From Cryomorphaceae bacterium (GTDB lineage Bacteria > Bacteroidota > Bacteroidia > Flavobacteriales > ECT2AJA-044): DNA of 64,000 nucleotides. Each line of letters begins with the position of its first letter. The stretch's first letter is position 1. Positions 1 through 9,917 of the stretch are shown one piece after another. The notes under the pieces are model-generated. The model was given only the letters and a program-made list of their open reading frames with translations. It was not told the origin of the DNA and ran no database searches. Made by a program: the position numbers and the translations under genes. Where the stretch lies: the NCBI GenBank assembly GCA_017798125.1, contig CP059070.1, forward strand, positions 1,178,001-1,242,000, written 5' to 3'.

Positions 1-1
1 G

Positions 2-3000
2 GGATACATTATTGAATATGGTGGATTGCCAGGGGATTGTAATCTGAACTCAACAACGAATGGTGAAATTACCTTCAATTTGAATGATAACGTACCGCCA
101 ACGGCAAGTGCTCAGAACGTTACTGTACAAATAGACCCTTCCGGCATTGCGACGGTCTTGGCCTCTCAGGTCGACAATGGGTCTGCTGATGATTGTGGCG
201 TAGCGTCACTTGGCTTTGAACTACCTGGAGGGATTTCAAGTATCTCGCATGACCCAAGCCCCATTACCAATAACAATGATGTTGGCCATGGACAGTCTTT
301 TACAGCAACTACGACGGGTTTCTTGACCTCCGTTAGAATTAAGGTAAATGCCGCTTACACCAATAGGAATGTACACTTCTACGCGGGCGGTAACGGAAGC
401 GGAACACTTGGATCTATAGGTACTCCACTCTACACAGAATCAGGAGTAAACCTCGTAAATAGTGCAGGAGGAACGATTTGGAGCGAAATAACTTTGAGTA
501 CCCCATTGGCTGTCACGGCGGGTCAACAGTACACCTTCATCATTGAGGGCTACACCGACATTCATTACTCTTGGACAAACACCTATTCAGGAGGGCAGTT
601 TATTTGGGATTATGACATAAGCTCAGGGTGCTGCTCATGGGGGGATATATCATTTGAACTTGGTTTTGGAGGCCCCGTTCCTCAACTAGAGTACAGTTGT
701 TCTGATCTAGGTGCAAACCCAGTGACCTTACTCGTAACGGATGTCAATAGTAACCAATCAACCGCGCAGGCTGTCGTTACCGTAGGTGATGCCAACCTTA
801 ATTGTAACCAACCACCTGTAGCTAATTGTGTGGACTTACTCTTGCCGGCAGATGCCAATTGTCAAGCGAATCCTACAGGAGCTGATTTTGCAGGAAACAG
901 CACGGATCCAGATGGTGACCCTCTGACGTACTCACTCAGTCCAGCACCCCCTTACGGATTGGGAGTTACAAGCGTAGTTGTTACCGTTTCGGACAATAAT
1001 GGCGGAGTTTCGACCTGTTCATCCACTGTGACGGTACAAGATATTGCGGGTCCTACCTTAGTATGTCAAGACGCCACAATCCAATTGGATGCAAATGGAC
1101 AAGCTACACTTCAGCAGACCGATGTTGTTTCCGTAGTTCAGGACAACTGTTCAACACCAACGGTAACCATCAGTCAAACGAGTTTTGATTGTTCTGGGAC
1201 TGTCTCAAATCCTGCGAATGCCGGAGTATTGACCGGAACACTTTCTGCGGATAATGGCTTTTTTGCCTACATCAGCACAGATGACAATGTGGCTGGGACG
1301 CTCATTTCCCAAGGGAATAGCTGGCCAACCGCTTTTACCTTGAACCCAGCCAACCTTACTCCAGGTCAGCAGTACTACCTACACGTTCAAGCGTACGACC
1401 AAGGTGGACCTGAGTTCTTTGGCGGAACCTTCCAGGTGTCTGGAGCTTTTGAATTTGCCAATGGAAGCCAAACGATTGGAACAAACACCACTGATTGGCA
1501 AGTGGGATTGAACGGGTGGAATAATTATGGTACACCGTTATTCATATCAGTCAACGGATCAAGTCCAATTTGGGGAACTTCGACTCTTCCATTAGGGCCA
1601 TGCGACCTGATTTGGGGAGGAACCTTTAATACTTCGGGATCTGAAACACGGTACTTTACGACACCGATTAACCCAGTTTCCTCAACGGGTGTAACTATTA
1701 CAGCTACTGATGCTGCAGGGAATTCAACAATTTGCCAGGCTAATGTGACGGTCGAGGACAACATCGCGCCGCAGGCGATTGCACAAAACATCACCGTTAA
1801 TCTAGACGGAAATCAATCAGCTACTGTATCAGCTGCTGATGTCGATGGCGGAAGCACGGATAACTGCGCGGTGGTTAGTATGAACATCACAAGTGGACAA
1901 ACATCGTTCAGCTGTGCGGATTTAGGACAGAGCTTCCCCGTTACCTTAGAGGTAGCTGACGCTGCGGGCAATACCGCAACGGCAGTGGCAACCGTAACGG
2001 TAGGCGATGCCAATCAGGTATGTAACCAGCCTCCAGTAGCCGTTTGTGCTACTGCAAACCTCAGTGTTGACGCGAACTGTCAAGTCTTTGTAACTCCTCA
2101 AGATGTTGACGGAGGGTCTTCAGACCCAGATGGCGATGCATTAAGCATGTCGGTTTCTCCAAATGGGCCATTTGGTGTAGGCGTTCACACGGTAACCTTG
2201 ACGGTTACAGATCCAAGCGGTGAGAGCTCAAGCTGTTCAGCAACAGTGAATGTTCAGGATAATACTCCTCCGAGCATGAGTGTTCAGAATGCCACAGTAC
2301 AATTGGATCAAACAGGGAGCGGAAGTATTTTACTTACGGATATTCTCCTGAGCAGTGCAGATAATTGCGGCGTAGCGAGTGAATCTGCTTCACAACTTTC
2401 ATTTGATTGTAATGAAGTCGGTGGAAACAGTGTAGTCGTGACCGTTACAGATGTCAACGGAAACGTTACTCAGCAAACAGTGACTGTTACGGTTCTTGAC
2501 GTTCAGCCCATTGTAGCTGGCGCCGATGTATTTGACTTAACGAATTGCGGACCCATTACCATTACAGAGGCTCAACTTTTGGGTAATGACAACGATCCAT
2601 ACAACCAAACGCTTAAGGTTGATTTTGTAGGGAACCCATCGAGCGGAAGCATCGTGGATAATGGAAATGGAACTTGGACGTATACACCAGGAATCAATAC
2701 CAATCACTCTGCTACGGCATCCTATATCGTTAAGCGTGACGATGGTACCGTTGTATTCTCTGGAAACGGACACTTCTACGAGTTCGTTCCTGCTCCAAGC
2801 ATCACTTGGGCAGCGGCGAAAGCAGCGGCAGAACAAATGACGTATAATGGTCAACAAGGATATTTGGTGACCATCACCAGTGCGGCTGAGAATGCCTTTG
2901 CAGCTTCTAAGCTGCCAGGGGCCCAGGGTTGGATTGGCGCAAATGACTCTCAAGTAGAAGGGGAGTGGCGATGGGTAACAGGCCCAGAGGCCGGAGATCT

Positions 3001-6000
3001 CTTCTACATTGCCGGTTTGGGTGCTCAGAATGGAGCATACAACAACTGGGCTTCTGGAGAACCCAATGACTTTACCACAGGGCCTCCCTTCCAATTTGGT
3101 GAGGATGTAGCTCATTTCTTGACCAACGGTCAATGGAATGATTATCCCAATGCTATTGGTTCTGCCATTGCGGGATACGTAGTAGAGTACGGAGGACAAG
3201 CAGGAGACTGCTCTGTAAATTCTTCCACGAACGGGCAAATCACCTTCAATTTGAATGACGCGGTAGCTCCAGTAGCGGTAGCGCAAGGTGTGACGATTCA
3301 GTTAGATGCCAATGGAAACGCGAGCATCACTGCGGCTCAAGTTGACGCTGGTTCTTCAGACGATTGTGGGGTAGCGAGCCTTAACGTAAGTCCAAGTAGT
3401 TTTACCTGTGCTAATATTGGCGCTAATTCGGTGACACTAACCGTAGCGGATGTCAACGGGAATTCATCGACGACGACAGCTACAGTTACTGTACAAGATG
3501 TCACTCCACCTAGCGTATCGGTCCAAAACCTCTCTGTAACGCTTGATGCTCAAGGACAGGCCAGCGTTACTGCGAGTCAATTTGATAACGGCACTTCAGA
3601 TAATTGTGGAGCCTTCACTTTCTCTGCTTCAAAGACGTCATTTGATTGTACAGATTTAGATGGTGCTAATGTAAGTATCACGGTTACGGATTCGAATGGA
3701 AATTCTAGTACGGCTGTGGTCCAGGTAGCGGTAAGCGATAATACTGCACCTATAGTAGTTGGTCAGAATATCTCTATTTCCTTGGATGCTAATGGTGTGG
3801 CAAGTATTACGCCGGCTGATGTGGATAATGGAAGTTCCGATAATTGTGGAATAGACGATTTGACCATTGATATTTCGGACTTTGATTGTGGTGATGTTGG
3901 ACCTAATACGGTCACTTTAACTGCGGTAGACGGAGCAGGCGGACCAGCTGGAACATTTACAGATGTTTCGTCCCAATACACTGCTTTGGGTTCTGGCCAA
4001 GGCACAGACTTCTTGTCCGTGGACATCAACCAAGACGGCCTGAGTGATTTGGTTTCTGCCTATCAGGTACATGTAGCCAACGGATCTGGAGGGTTTACCT
4101 CACAGACCTATGCTTCCTTTGGTGGTAACATTGGAGGAGTTGCCGATTTGGATGGTGATGGGGACTTAGATATTTCCGCTGGAGGAAAGACCTACCTCAA
4201 CAATAATGGAACTTTCCAATTCTATGATGACCACAACATGTCGCCTTCTACTAACGTAGCCTTCTTTGGAGAAGATGCATTAGCTGATTTTGACGGAGAC
4301 GGGGATATTGACGTTTACCACGCTAATTATTATACCTCGGCGAATTTGTCGGCATTCATTTTCAATGATGGAACGGGAGCTTTTGACTATACAGCTCCGA
4401 GTACGCAGACGTTTAATAAGTACTTCGAAATGGGGGCTTTTGCCGCTGATTTCGATGGCGACGGTGATCAGGACGTTATAAGCTTCGGATACGTTGTAAA
4501 CCTCTACGTAAATGACGGTACGGGTGTATTTACTCAGAATGCGATTATTCCAGGTAGTCCGTCTGCATATGGATTCATTGAGAAGCTCACTGACTTCGAT
4601 GGAGATGGAGACATAGACTTTGTTTATGCCAGTACGGATGCCACGCAACCGGCTAAGTTGTATGTCAACGACGGTTCCGGAAACTTTACCGTTCAGGGTA
4701 TTACGGGTACGAACTCAGCCTTTGGAAATCAGATTTACACAGCCTGGCATGACATCGCTGATGTCAATGCTGATGGTTATGATGACCTAGTTGTGTTTGA
4801 TCGCAATTATAATGTCGGAGTGACCATTTGGAGCAACGACGGATCTGGAAACTTCACAGGTGTTGAGGAAGCACTTGTCGGGATGCCTCAGATTTGGAAT
4901 ATGACTGCTGCCGATGTAAATGGAGACTCGTATGTAGACTTCGTTATGAACCCACTCAATTTCGGATGCTGCGGTGCTGCACGAGTTTATACACAGGATG
5001 GATCGACAGGAAATAGCGCGAGTACTAGTGTTACTGTAACGGTAGTCGATGACTTAACACCTATTGCTATTTGCCAGGACGTCACCATTCAGTTGGATGC
5101 CAGTGGACAAGCTACCATATCCGGGGGTGATGTTGATGGTGGAAGCACTGACAACTGTGGCGTTGCTGCTGTTTCGGTTTCCCCAAGCAGTTTTGATTGC
5201 TCGAATATCGGAGCCAATACAGTGACCTTAACGGTTACCGATGTGAACGGAAATGTCAGTACATGTTCTGCAACGGTAACAGTTGAAGACAATGTAGCAC
5301 CGGTCGCGATTTGCCAGGACATAACCATTTCCTTAGACGCGAGTGGTTCGGCGAGTATTACTGCCACAGATGTTGACGGAGGAAGTTCAGACGCATGCGG
5401 AATCGCAAGCCTTTCAGTTGACAACACAAGCTTTGATTGCGATGACTTGGGCGCCAATACAGTGACCCTATCGGTAGTGGATAACAATGGAAATGTCAGT
5501 ACGTGCACAGCTACTGTGACCGTCGAAGACAATATTGCCCCTGTTTTGACCAACTGTCCTGCAGACATTACGGTTAGTGCCGTGACTGGTGACTGCTCGG
5601 GCTTAGTAGGTTGGACTTTACCGACGATTTCAGACAATTGCCCAACTTCTGTTTTGGTGATGAGTATGGCCCCAGGTGCGACGATTGTAGGGAACACGAT
5701 TGGATTGTTCCCAGTAGGAACTACGCCAGTAACGATACTTGTCTCGGACGCAGGTGGCAATGGAGTGTCCTGTACGTTCAACGTAACGGTGATCGACGAT
5801 CAGGCTCCTCTAATTACCGGTAATCCAGGCACCATTACCGTACCTACGGATGCCAACTCGTGCGATGCCCAAGCATTCTGGGCTCCGTTGGTGCCGAGCG
5901 ATAACTGTCCAGGGGTAACTCTTTCTCAGAGTCACTTCTCGGGACAGACTTATCCTCTAGGAACAACCACGGTAACAGCTACGGCAAATGACGCAAATGG

Positions 6001-6754
6001 GAACTCCTCAACAATTTCTTTCGACGTTGTTGTAGTGGACCAGACCCCACCAATTGCTGTATGCCAAGACATCGTGGTTCAGCTCGATGCTAACGGTGCG
6101 GCCAGCATTACAGCCGGCGATGTTGATGGTGGAAGCACGGATAACTGCTCCATTGCTAGCTTAAGCATTGATCAAAACGCCTTCGATTGCAGTCATATCG
6201 GTGCTAATACGGTTGTCCTAACTGTAACTGATGGTAGCGGCAACGTGAGCACCTGTACCTCTACGGTAACGGTAGAAGACAACGTAGCGCCAGTAGCGAG
6301 CTGCCAAGACTTGACCATCCAGTTGGATGCGGGTGGAGCAGCGAGCATCACGGCTCAAGACGTCGACAATGGCTCAAGTGACGCCTGTGGTGTTGCGAGC
6401 ATTGCGATCGACAACTCAAGCTTCGGCTGTGCAAATGTTGGAATGAACACGGTGACCTTGACGGTAACGGATGTGAACGGCAACGTGAGCACCTGTACCT
6501 CTACGGTAACGGTAGAAGACAACGTAGCGCCAGTAGCGAGCTGCCAAGACTTGACCATCCAGTTGGATGCGAATGGAGCAGCGAGCATCACGGCTCAAGA
6601 TGTGGATAACGGATCGAGTGACGCCTGTGGTGTTGCGAGTATTGCGATCGACAACTCAAGCTTCGGCTGTGCAAATGTTGGAATGAACACGGTGACCTTG
6701 ACGGTAACGGATGAACGGCAACGTGAGCACCTGTACCTCTACGGTAACGGTTGA
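2..6754 (+). CDS. Giant multidomain adhesin, main part (5' end outside the window)
   Basis: Surface or secreted adhesin, inferred from its architecture. The frame is open from base 2, so the gene starts upstream; the first residues (GYIIEYGG) match the end of the C-type lectin domain seen later. In order: a jelly-roll-like segment (bases about 230-690), HYR/Ig-like repeats, a cadherin-like segment (2500-2755), a C-type lectin domain (2755-3195, with WIGAND, GEPND and GQWND), seven FG-GAP/VCBS calcium-loop repeats (3955-5000, e.g. DFDGDGDIDV), further 80-residue repeats with the signature CQDxTIQLDAxGxASIT, and two HYR domains (5530-6040). The genuine frame ends at about 6712, where two bases are missing from a repeat unit; the last 14 codons before the stop at 6754 are out of frame. 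The rest of the protein continues in other frames to 9425. Ligand unknown. Confidence 0.9.
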   Translation, partial: GYIIEYGGLPGDCNLNSTTNGEITFNLNDNVPPTASAQNVTVQIDPSGIATVLASQVDNGSADDCGVASLGFELPGGISSISHDPSPITNNNDVGHGQSFTATTTGFLTSVRIKVNAAYTNRNVHFYAGGNGSGTLGSIGTPLYTESGVNLVNSAGGTIWSEITLSTPLAVTAGQQYTFIIEGYTDIHYSWTNTYSGGQFIWDYDISSGCCSWGDISFELGFGGPVPQLEYSCSDLGANPVTLLVTDVNSNQSTAQAVVTVGDANLNCNQPPVANCVDLLLPADANCQANPTGADFAGNSTDPDGDPLTYSLSPAPPYGLGVTSVVVTVSDNNGGVSTCSSTVTVQDIAGPTLVCQDATIQLDANGQATLQQTDVVSVVQDNCSTPTVTISQTSFDCSGTVSNPANAGVLTGTLSADNGFFAYISTDDNVAGTLISQGNSWPTAFTLNPANLTPGQQYYLHVQAYDQGGPEFFGGTFQVSGAFEFANGSQTIGTNTTDWQVGLNGWNNYGTPLFISVNGSSPIWGTSTLPLGPCDLIWGGTFNTSGSETRYFTTPINPVSSTGVTITATDAAGNSTICQANVTVEDNIAPQAIAQNITVNLDGNQSATVSAADVDGGSTDNCAVVSMNITSGQTSFSCADLGQSFPVTLEVADAAGNTATAVATVTVGDANQVCNQPPVAVCATANLSVDANCQVFVTPQDVDGGSSDPDGDALSMSVSPNGPFGVGVHTVTLTVTDPSGESSSCSATVNVQDNTPPSMSVQNATVQLDQTGSGSILLTDILLSSADNCGVASESASQLSFDCNEVGGNSVVVTVTDVNGNVTQQTVTVTVLDVQPIVAGADVFDLTNCGPITITEAQLLGNDNDPYNQTLKVDFVGNPSSGSIVDNGNGTWTYTPGINTNHSATASYIVKRDDGTVVFSGNGHFYEFVPAPSITWAAAKAAAEQMTYNGQQGYLVTITSAAENAFAASKLPGAQGWIGANDSQVEGEWRWVTGPEAGDLFYIAGLGAQNGAYNNWASGEPNDFTTGPPFQFGEDVAHFLTNGQWNDYPNAIGSAIAGYVVEYGGQAGDCSVNSSTNGQITFNLNDAVAPVAVAQGVTIQLDANGNASITAAQVDAGSSDDCGVASLNVSPSSFTCANIGANSVTLTVADVNGNSSTTTATVTVQDVTPPSVSVQNLSVTLDAQGQASVTASQFDNGTSDNCGAFTFSASKTSFDCTDLDGANVSITVTDSNGNSSTAVVQVAVSDNTAPIVVGQNISISLDANGVASITPADVDNGSSDNCGIDDLTIDISDFDCGDVGPNTVTLTAVDGAGGPAGTFTDVSSQYTALGSGQGTDFLSVDINQDGLSDLVSAYQVHVANGSGGFTSQTYASFGGNIGGVADLDGDGDLDISAGGKTYLNNNGTFQFYDDHNMSPSTNVAFFGEDALADFDGDGDIDVYHANYYTSANLSAFIFNDGTGAFDYTAPSTQTFNKYFEMGAFAADFDGDGDQDVISFGYVVNLYVNDGTGVFTQNAIIPGSPSAYGFIEKLTDFDGDGDIDFVYASTDATQPAKLYVNDGSGNFTVQGITGTNSAFGNQIYTAWHDIADVNADGYDDLVVFDRNYNVGVTIWSNDGSGNFTGVEEALVGMPQIWNMTAADVNGDSYVDFVMNPLNFGCCGAARVYTQDGSTGNSASTSVTVTVVDDLTPIAICQDVTIQLDASGQATISGGDVDGGSTDNCGVAAVSVSPSSFDCSNIGANTVTLTVTDVNGNVSTCSATVTVEDNVAPVAICQDITISLDASGSASITATDVDGGSSDACGIASLSVDNTSFDCDDLGANTVTLSVVDNNGNVSTCTATVTVEDNIAPVLTNCPADITVSAVTGDCSGLVGWTLPTISDNCPTSVLVMSMAPGATIVGNTIGLFPVGTTPVTILVSDAGGNGVSCTFNVTVIDDQAPLITGNPGTITVPTDANSCDAQAFWAPLVPSDNCPGVTLSQSHFSGQTYPLGTTTVTATANDANGNSSTISFDVVVVDQTPPIAVCQDIVVQLDANGAASITAGDVDGGSTDNCSIASLSIDQNAFDCSHIGANTVVLTVTDGSGNVSTCTSTVTVEDNVAPVASCQDLTIQLDAGGAASITAQDVDNGSSDACGVASIAIDNSSFGCANVGMNTVTLTVTDVNGNVSTCTSTVTVEDNVAPVASCQDLTIQLDANGAASITAQDVDNGSSDACGVASIAIDNSSFGCANVGMNTVTLTVTDERQREHLYLYGNG

Positions 6755-7918
6755 AGACAACGTAGCGCCGGTAGCGAGCTGCCAAGACTTGACCATCCAG
6801 TTGGATGCGGGTGGAGCAGCGAGCATCACGGCTCAAGACGTCGACAATGGCTCAAGTGACGCCTGTGGTGTTGCGAGCATTGCGATCGACAACTCAAGCT
6901 TCGGCTGTGCAAATGTTGGAATGAACACGGTGACCTTGACGGTAACGGATGTGAACGGCAACGTGAGCACCTGTACCTCTACGGTAACGGTTGAAGACAA
7001 CGTAGCGCCGGTAGCGAGCTGCCAAGACTTGACCATCCAGTTGGATGCGGGTGGAGCAGCGAGCATCACGCGGCTCAAGACGTCGACAATGGCTCAAGCG
7101 ACGCCTGTGGTGTTGCGAGCATTGCGATCGACAACTCAAGCTTCGGCTGTGCAAATGTTGGAATGAACACGGTGACCTTGACGGTAACGGATGTGAACGG
7201 CAACGTGAGCACCTGTACCTCTACGGTAACGGTAGAAGACAACGTAGCGCCAGTAGCGAGTTGCCAAGACTTGACCATCCAGTTGGATGCGGGTGGAGCA
7301 GCGAGCATCACGGCTCAAGACGTCGACAATGGCTCAAGTGACGCCTGTGGTGTTGCGAGCATTGCGATCGACAACTCAAGCTTCGGCTGTGCAAATGTTG
7401 GAATGAACACGGTGACCTTGACGGTAACGGATGTGAACGGCAACGTGAGCACCTGTACCTCTACGGTAACGGTAGAAGACAACGTAGCGCCAGTAGCGAG
7501 CTGCCAAGACTTGACCATCCAGTTGGATGCGAATGGAGCAGCGAGCATCACGGCTCAAGATGTGGATAACGGATCGAGTGACGCCTGTGGTGTTGCGAGT
7601 ATTGCGATCGACAACTCAAGCTTCGGCTGTGCAAATGTTGGAATGAACACGGTGACCTTGACGGTAACGGATGTGAACGGCAACGTGAGCACCTGTACCT
7701 CTACGGTAACGGTTGAAGACAACGTAGCGCCGGTAGCGAGCGCCAAGACTGACCATCCAGTTGGATGCGGGTGGAGCAGCGAGCATCACGGCTCAAGACG
7801 TCGACAATGGCTCAAGTGACGCCTGTGGTGTTGCGAGCATTGCGATCGACAACTCAAGCTTCGGCTGTGCAAATGTTGGACCGAATACAGTGACTCTTAC
7901 TGTGACGGATAATAATGG
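6241..7918 (+). repeat. Seven tandem 240-bp coding repeats
   Basis: Seven head-to-tail units of 240 bp (80 codons) lie inside the adhesin gene, starting near 6241, 6481, 6719, 6959, 7201, 7441 and 7681. Two variants exist. Type A has gcgggtggagc and cgtcgacaatggctc; type B has gcgaatggagc and tgtggataacggatc. The order is A B A A A B A. The pair 6241-6718 is nearly identical to 7201-7680, which points to recent duplication of whole blocks. Units 2 and 7 are 238 bp and unit 4 is 242 bp; these three length errors break the frame. More diverged repeats of the same family lie to the left. Confidence 0.95.
6714..7741 (+). pseudogene. Adhesin repeat region in two shifted frames
   Basis: This is the continuation of the giant adhesin through the tandem 80-residue repeats. 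After a 2-base loss at 6713 (GATGAAC where the other copies have GATGTGAAC) the repeat peptide continues in the next frame from 6714 to 7070. A 2-base gain at 7071-7072 (ATCACGCGGCTC against ATCACGGCTC) returns it to the original frame from 7073 to 7741. Two single-base losses at about 7742 and 7750 shift it again. Protein sequence on both sides of every break is intact and conserved, so this is one gene with three breaks, real or introduced by assembly of near-identical repeats. It is not a set of separate genes. Confidence 0.75.
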
Positions 7919-9425
7919 CAATGTGAGTACCTGCACGTCCACGGTTACGGTGGAGGACAATATCGCTCCATCATTGACCGTGCCGGCGGATATCTTTGTG
8001 TGTGATGGTGACGTTGTGAACTATCCTGTTCCTGTTGGAACAGATAACTGTAGTGCTACAACCACTCAGACTCAAGGAATGCCGTATACAAATGGGTCGG
8101 TATTCCCATTAGGAGTAACAACGGTAGAGTATACCGCAGTAGATCCTTCAGGGAATTCGGTTTCGATGAGTTTTGATGTTACTGTTCATCCACTTCCAAG
8201 TGTGAGCGTTGCACAGAGCGAACTTGGAGAATACTGCCAAGGAGGAGCTATTGTATTGACTGCTGACGCACCAACTGCTGTAGCCTATGCTTGGTCGAAC
8301 GGAGGGACTTCTGATGTGACTGAGGTATTCGCATCAGGAACATATTCAGTCACGGTAACAAACCAGTTCGGTTGTACTAGTGTAGCAAGCATCCCAGTAA
8401 CCTATACTGGTGAAGACCTGCTTTCTTCATATACAATCTTAGCAAATAAAGAAGTTAAGCTGCATGATAACAATTTGGTTGTGAACGGAGGTGTTGGAGT
8501 CTTGGGGAATAACAGAAAAGCCAAGATTTATAAGAACACAACGGTAGCAGGACCGAATACATTTGTCATGGCCGACGTCATTCAAGTACATCAAAATGCC
8601 ACAGTATCGAATCAGATTATTGGCCAACCGAATGTTACACTCCCTACATTCTTATATGCCAATTGCGGAGGAAGTGATGTTACCGTGCACCCAGGTACTA
8701 CGGTCACATTGAATGGTACTAAATATGATGAAATAGAGGTGGAGGATAACGCCACAGTCATCTTTACCCAGTCTGACGTGTCTATCGACGAGCTCGAAAT
8801 TGAAGATGGAGCAACAGTGAAGTTCGCCAGTTGCACCTACTTGCGTGTCGAGGAATTCGAGGTAGAGAAGAATGTTACGTTCAACCCTGATGGATATAAG
8901 GTGGTTGTCTTTACAGAGGATAAGGTTGAAATAGACCGTGGTGTAACGTTTAATGGAAGTATCTACAGTAAAGAGGATCTTAAAGTGAGAAGTAAGGCAA
9001 GTAATCCTACGACAATGACAGGGTTCTTCATTGCCCGCAAGGTCAAAGGCTATAAGCACACTATTTGGAACTGGGATACGAATTGTGATAATTCTTGTCC
9101 TACTGTTGTGGCTTCGAAAGAAGGAACCCCAGCTATTGAGTTCACAGAAGAAGGAGAGCAGGAGATGTTCGAAACGAACTTGTATCCTAACCCTTCTTCA
9201 GGTGTAAGTAACTTTACAGTAGAGATGACAGAAGGACGTGAAGTGGTCATTGAGGTGTACAATATGCAAGGCGTGCGCGTCATGGAAGTACACCGCGGAT
9301 TCTTGAATCCTGTAGCTCGTCACTACTTTGAGATTAATGGACAGCAACTGGCGACAGGTATGTACCAAGTTGTCCTACAATCAGGCGAAGAGATCAAAGC
9401 TCATCGCTGGATCATACAGCGGTAA
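7752..9425 (+). CDS. C-terminal part of giant adhesin with T9SS type A sorting domain
   Basis: This stretch carries the 3' end of the adhesin in the frame used after the last break. It starts with the last 80-residue repeat, then an HYR domain (bases about 7960-8190, PADIFVCDGD) and an Ig/PKD-like segment ending near 8410. A 200-residue region (about 8420-9060) is rich in short alternating V/I/T strands (EIEVEDNATVIF, ELEIEDGATVKF) and looks like a beta-solenoid. The C-terminus is a type A T9SS sorting domain (LYPNPSSG, VYNMQGVRV, GMYQVVLQ), which directs outer-membrane export and surface anchoring or release. No start codon of its own is credible; it belongs with the upstream parts. A hairpin terminator follows directly. 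Confidence 0.85.
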   Translation, partial: TIQLDAGGAASITAQDVDNGSSDACGVASIAIDNSSFGCANVGPNTVTLTVTDNNGNVSTCTSTVTVEDNIAPSLTVPADIFVCDGDVVNYPVPVGTDNCSATTTQTQGMPYTNGSVFPLGVTTVEYTAVDPSGNSVSMSFDVTVHPLPSVSVAQSELGEYCQGGAIVLTADAPTAVAYAWSNGGTSDVTEVFASGTYSVTVTNQFGCTSVASIPVTYTGEDLLSSYTILANKEVKLHDNNLVVNGGVGVLGNNRKAKIYKNTTVAGPNTFVMADVIQVHQNATVSNQIIGQPNVTLPTFLYANCGGSDVTVHPGTTVTLNGTKYDEIEVEDNATVIFTQSDVSIDELEIEDGATVKFASCTYLRVEEFEVEKNVTFNPDGYKVVVFTEDKVEIDRGVTFNGSIYSKEDLKVRSKASNPTTMTGFFIARKVKGYKHTIWNWDTNCDNSCPTVVASKEGTPAIEFTEEGEQEMFETNLYPNPSSGVSNFTVEMTEGREVVIEVYNMQGVRVMEVHRGFLNPVARHYFEINGQQLATGMYQVVLQSGEEIKAHRWIIQR

Positions 9426-9451
9426 TTCTTTACCGAATGTGAGAGGAGAAG

Positions 9452-9481
9452 GCCCCTGGATGAAAGTCCGGGGGCTTTTTT
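9452..9481 (+). terminator. Rho-independent terminator of the adhesin gene
   Basis: The stem gcccctgga / tccgggggc (one G-U pair) has a 6-nt loop and is followed by six T residues. It lies 27 bp after the adhesin stop codon. Confidence 0.85.
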
Positions 9482-9563
9482 ATTTCAGGTTTATGCAGAA
9501 CGAGCAGTTATAGGGCTATAACGGACCCGGGCTCCAAGGGATGAAAAAGGATAAGTTAGGGCA

Positions 9564-9589
9564 CAAAAAAACCCCCGCATAGGCGGGGG
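9564..9589 (-). terminator. Minus-strand terminator
   Basis: The 7-bp stem cccccgc/gcggggg with loop atag is followed on the minus strand by a run of seven T. It ends transcription coming from the right, that is, from the small gene at 9620-9799. Confidence 0.75.
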
Positions 9590-9619
9590 AAGTTTCGTTT
9601 GGACCGCAGCCGAAAAGTG

Positions 9620-9799
9620 TTATCGTTGATCCCAGCGCTGCTGTAATATTTGAACGGTACTCTTCCAGCCCCACGATTTCGCAATCATGATAGCCCGCAT
9701 AGGGCGACGTTCAAAAATAAGTAGCAGTTTCTTGGTAATCGACTTAACTGTATCGGGATGCAATCCTTCCGAAAGTGGAAGTGTAATTGCAATTGACAT
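9620..9799 (-). CDS. Small hypothetical protein, 59 aa
   Basis: An ATG-started frame of 59 codons, basic and rich in Ile/Leu/Lys, starting MSIAITLPLS and ending with the Trp-rich segment AKSWGWKSTVQILQQRWDQR. No family recognised. No signal peptide or membrane segment is visible. The middle (VKSITKKLLLIFERRPMRAIMIAK) could form two helices, perhaps a small DNA-binding or adaptor fold, but this is a guess. Support for a real gene: it fills an otherwise empty 490-bp gap and is followed about 30 bp downstream by a strong terminator in the right orientation. It could also be the remnant of a longer gene. Confidence 0.5.
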   Translation of the reverse strand: MSIAITLPLSEGLHPDTVKSITKKLLLIFERRPMRAIMIAKSWGWKSTVQILQQRWDQR

Positions 9800-9917
9800 A
9801 GCACAAAAGTTAAGTTAGTCCATGACTGTTACTAAGATAACGCTAATGTTAAGAAATCGTTGCTTGTGGCATGTTAAGTTTTTCACAATCAGGGCGTTTA
9901 TGTGAAAAACTCCAAAT

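Noticed and set aside
1525-7746. Long antisense frames opposite the adhesin repeats
   Set aside because: They mirror the repeat composition of the coding strand, recur identically in every 240-bp unit and show no independent protein features.
6241-7918. CRISPR-like or intergenic repeat array
   Set aside because: Units are 240 bp, contiguous without spacers, and code for a continuous 80-residue repeat within a secreted protein.
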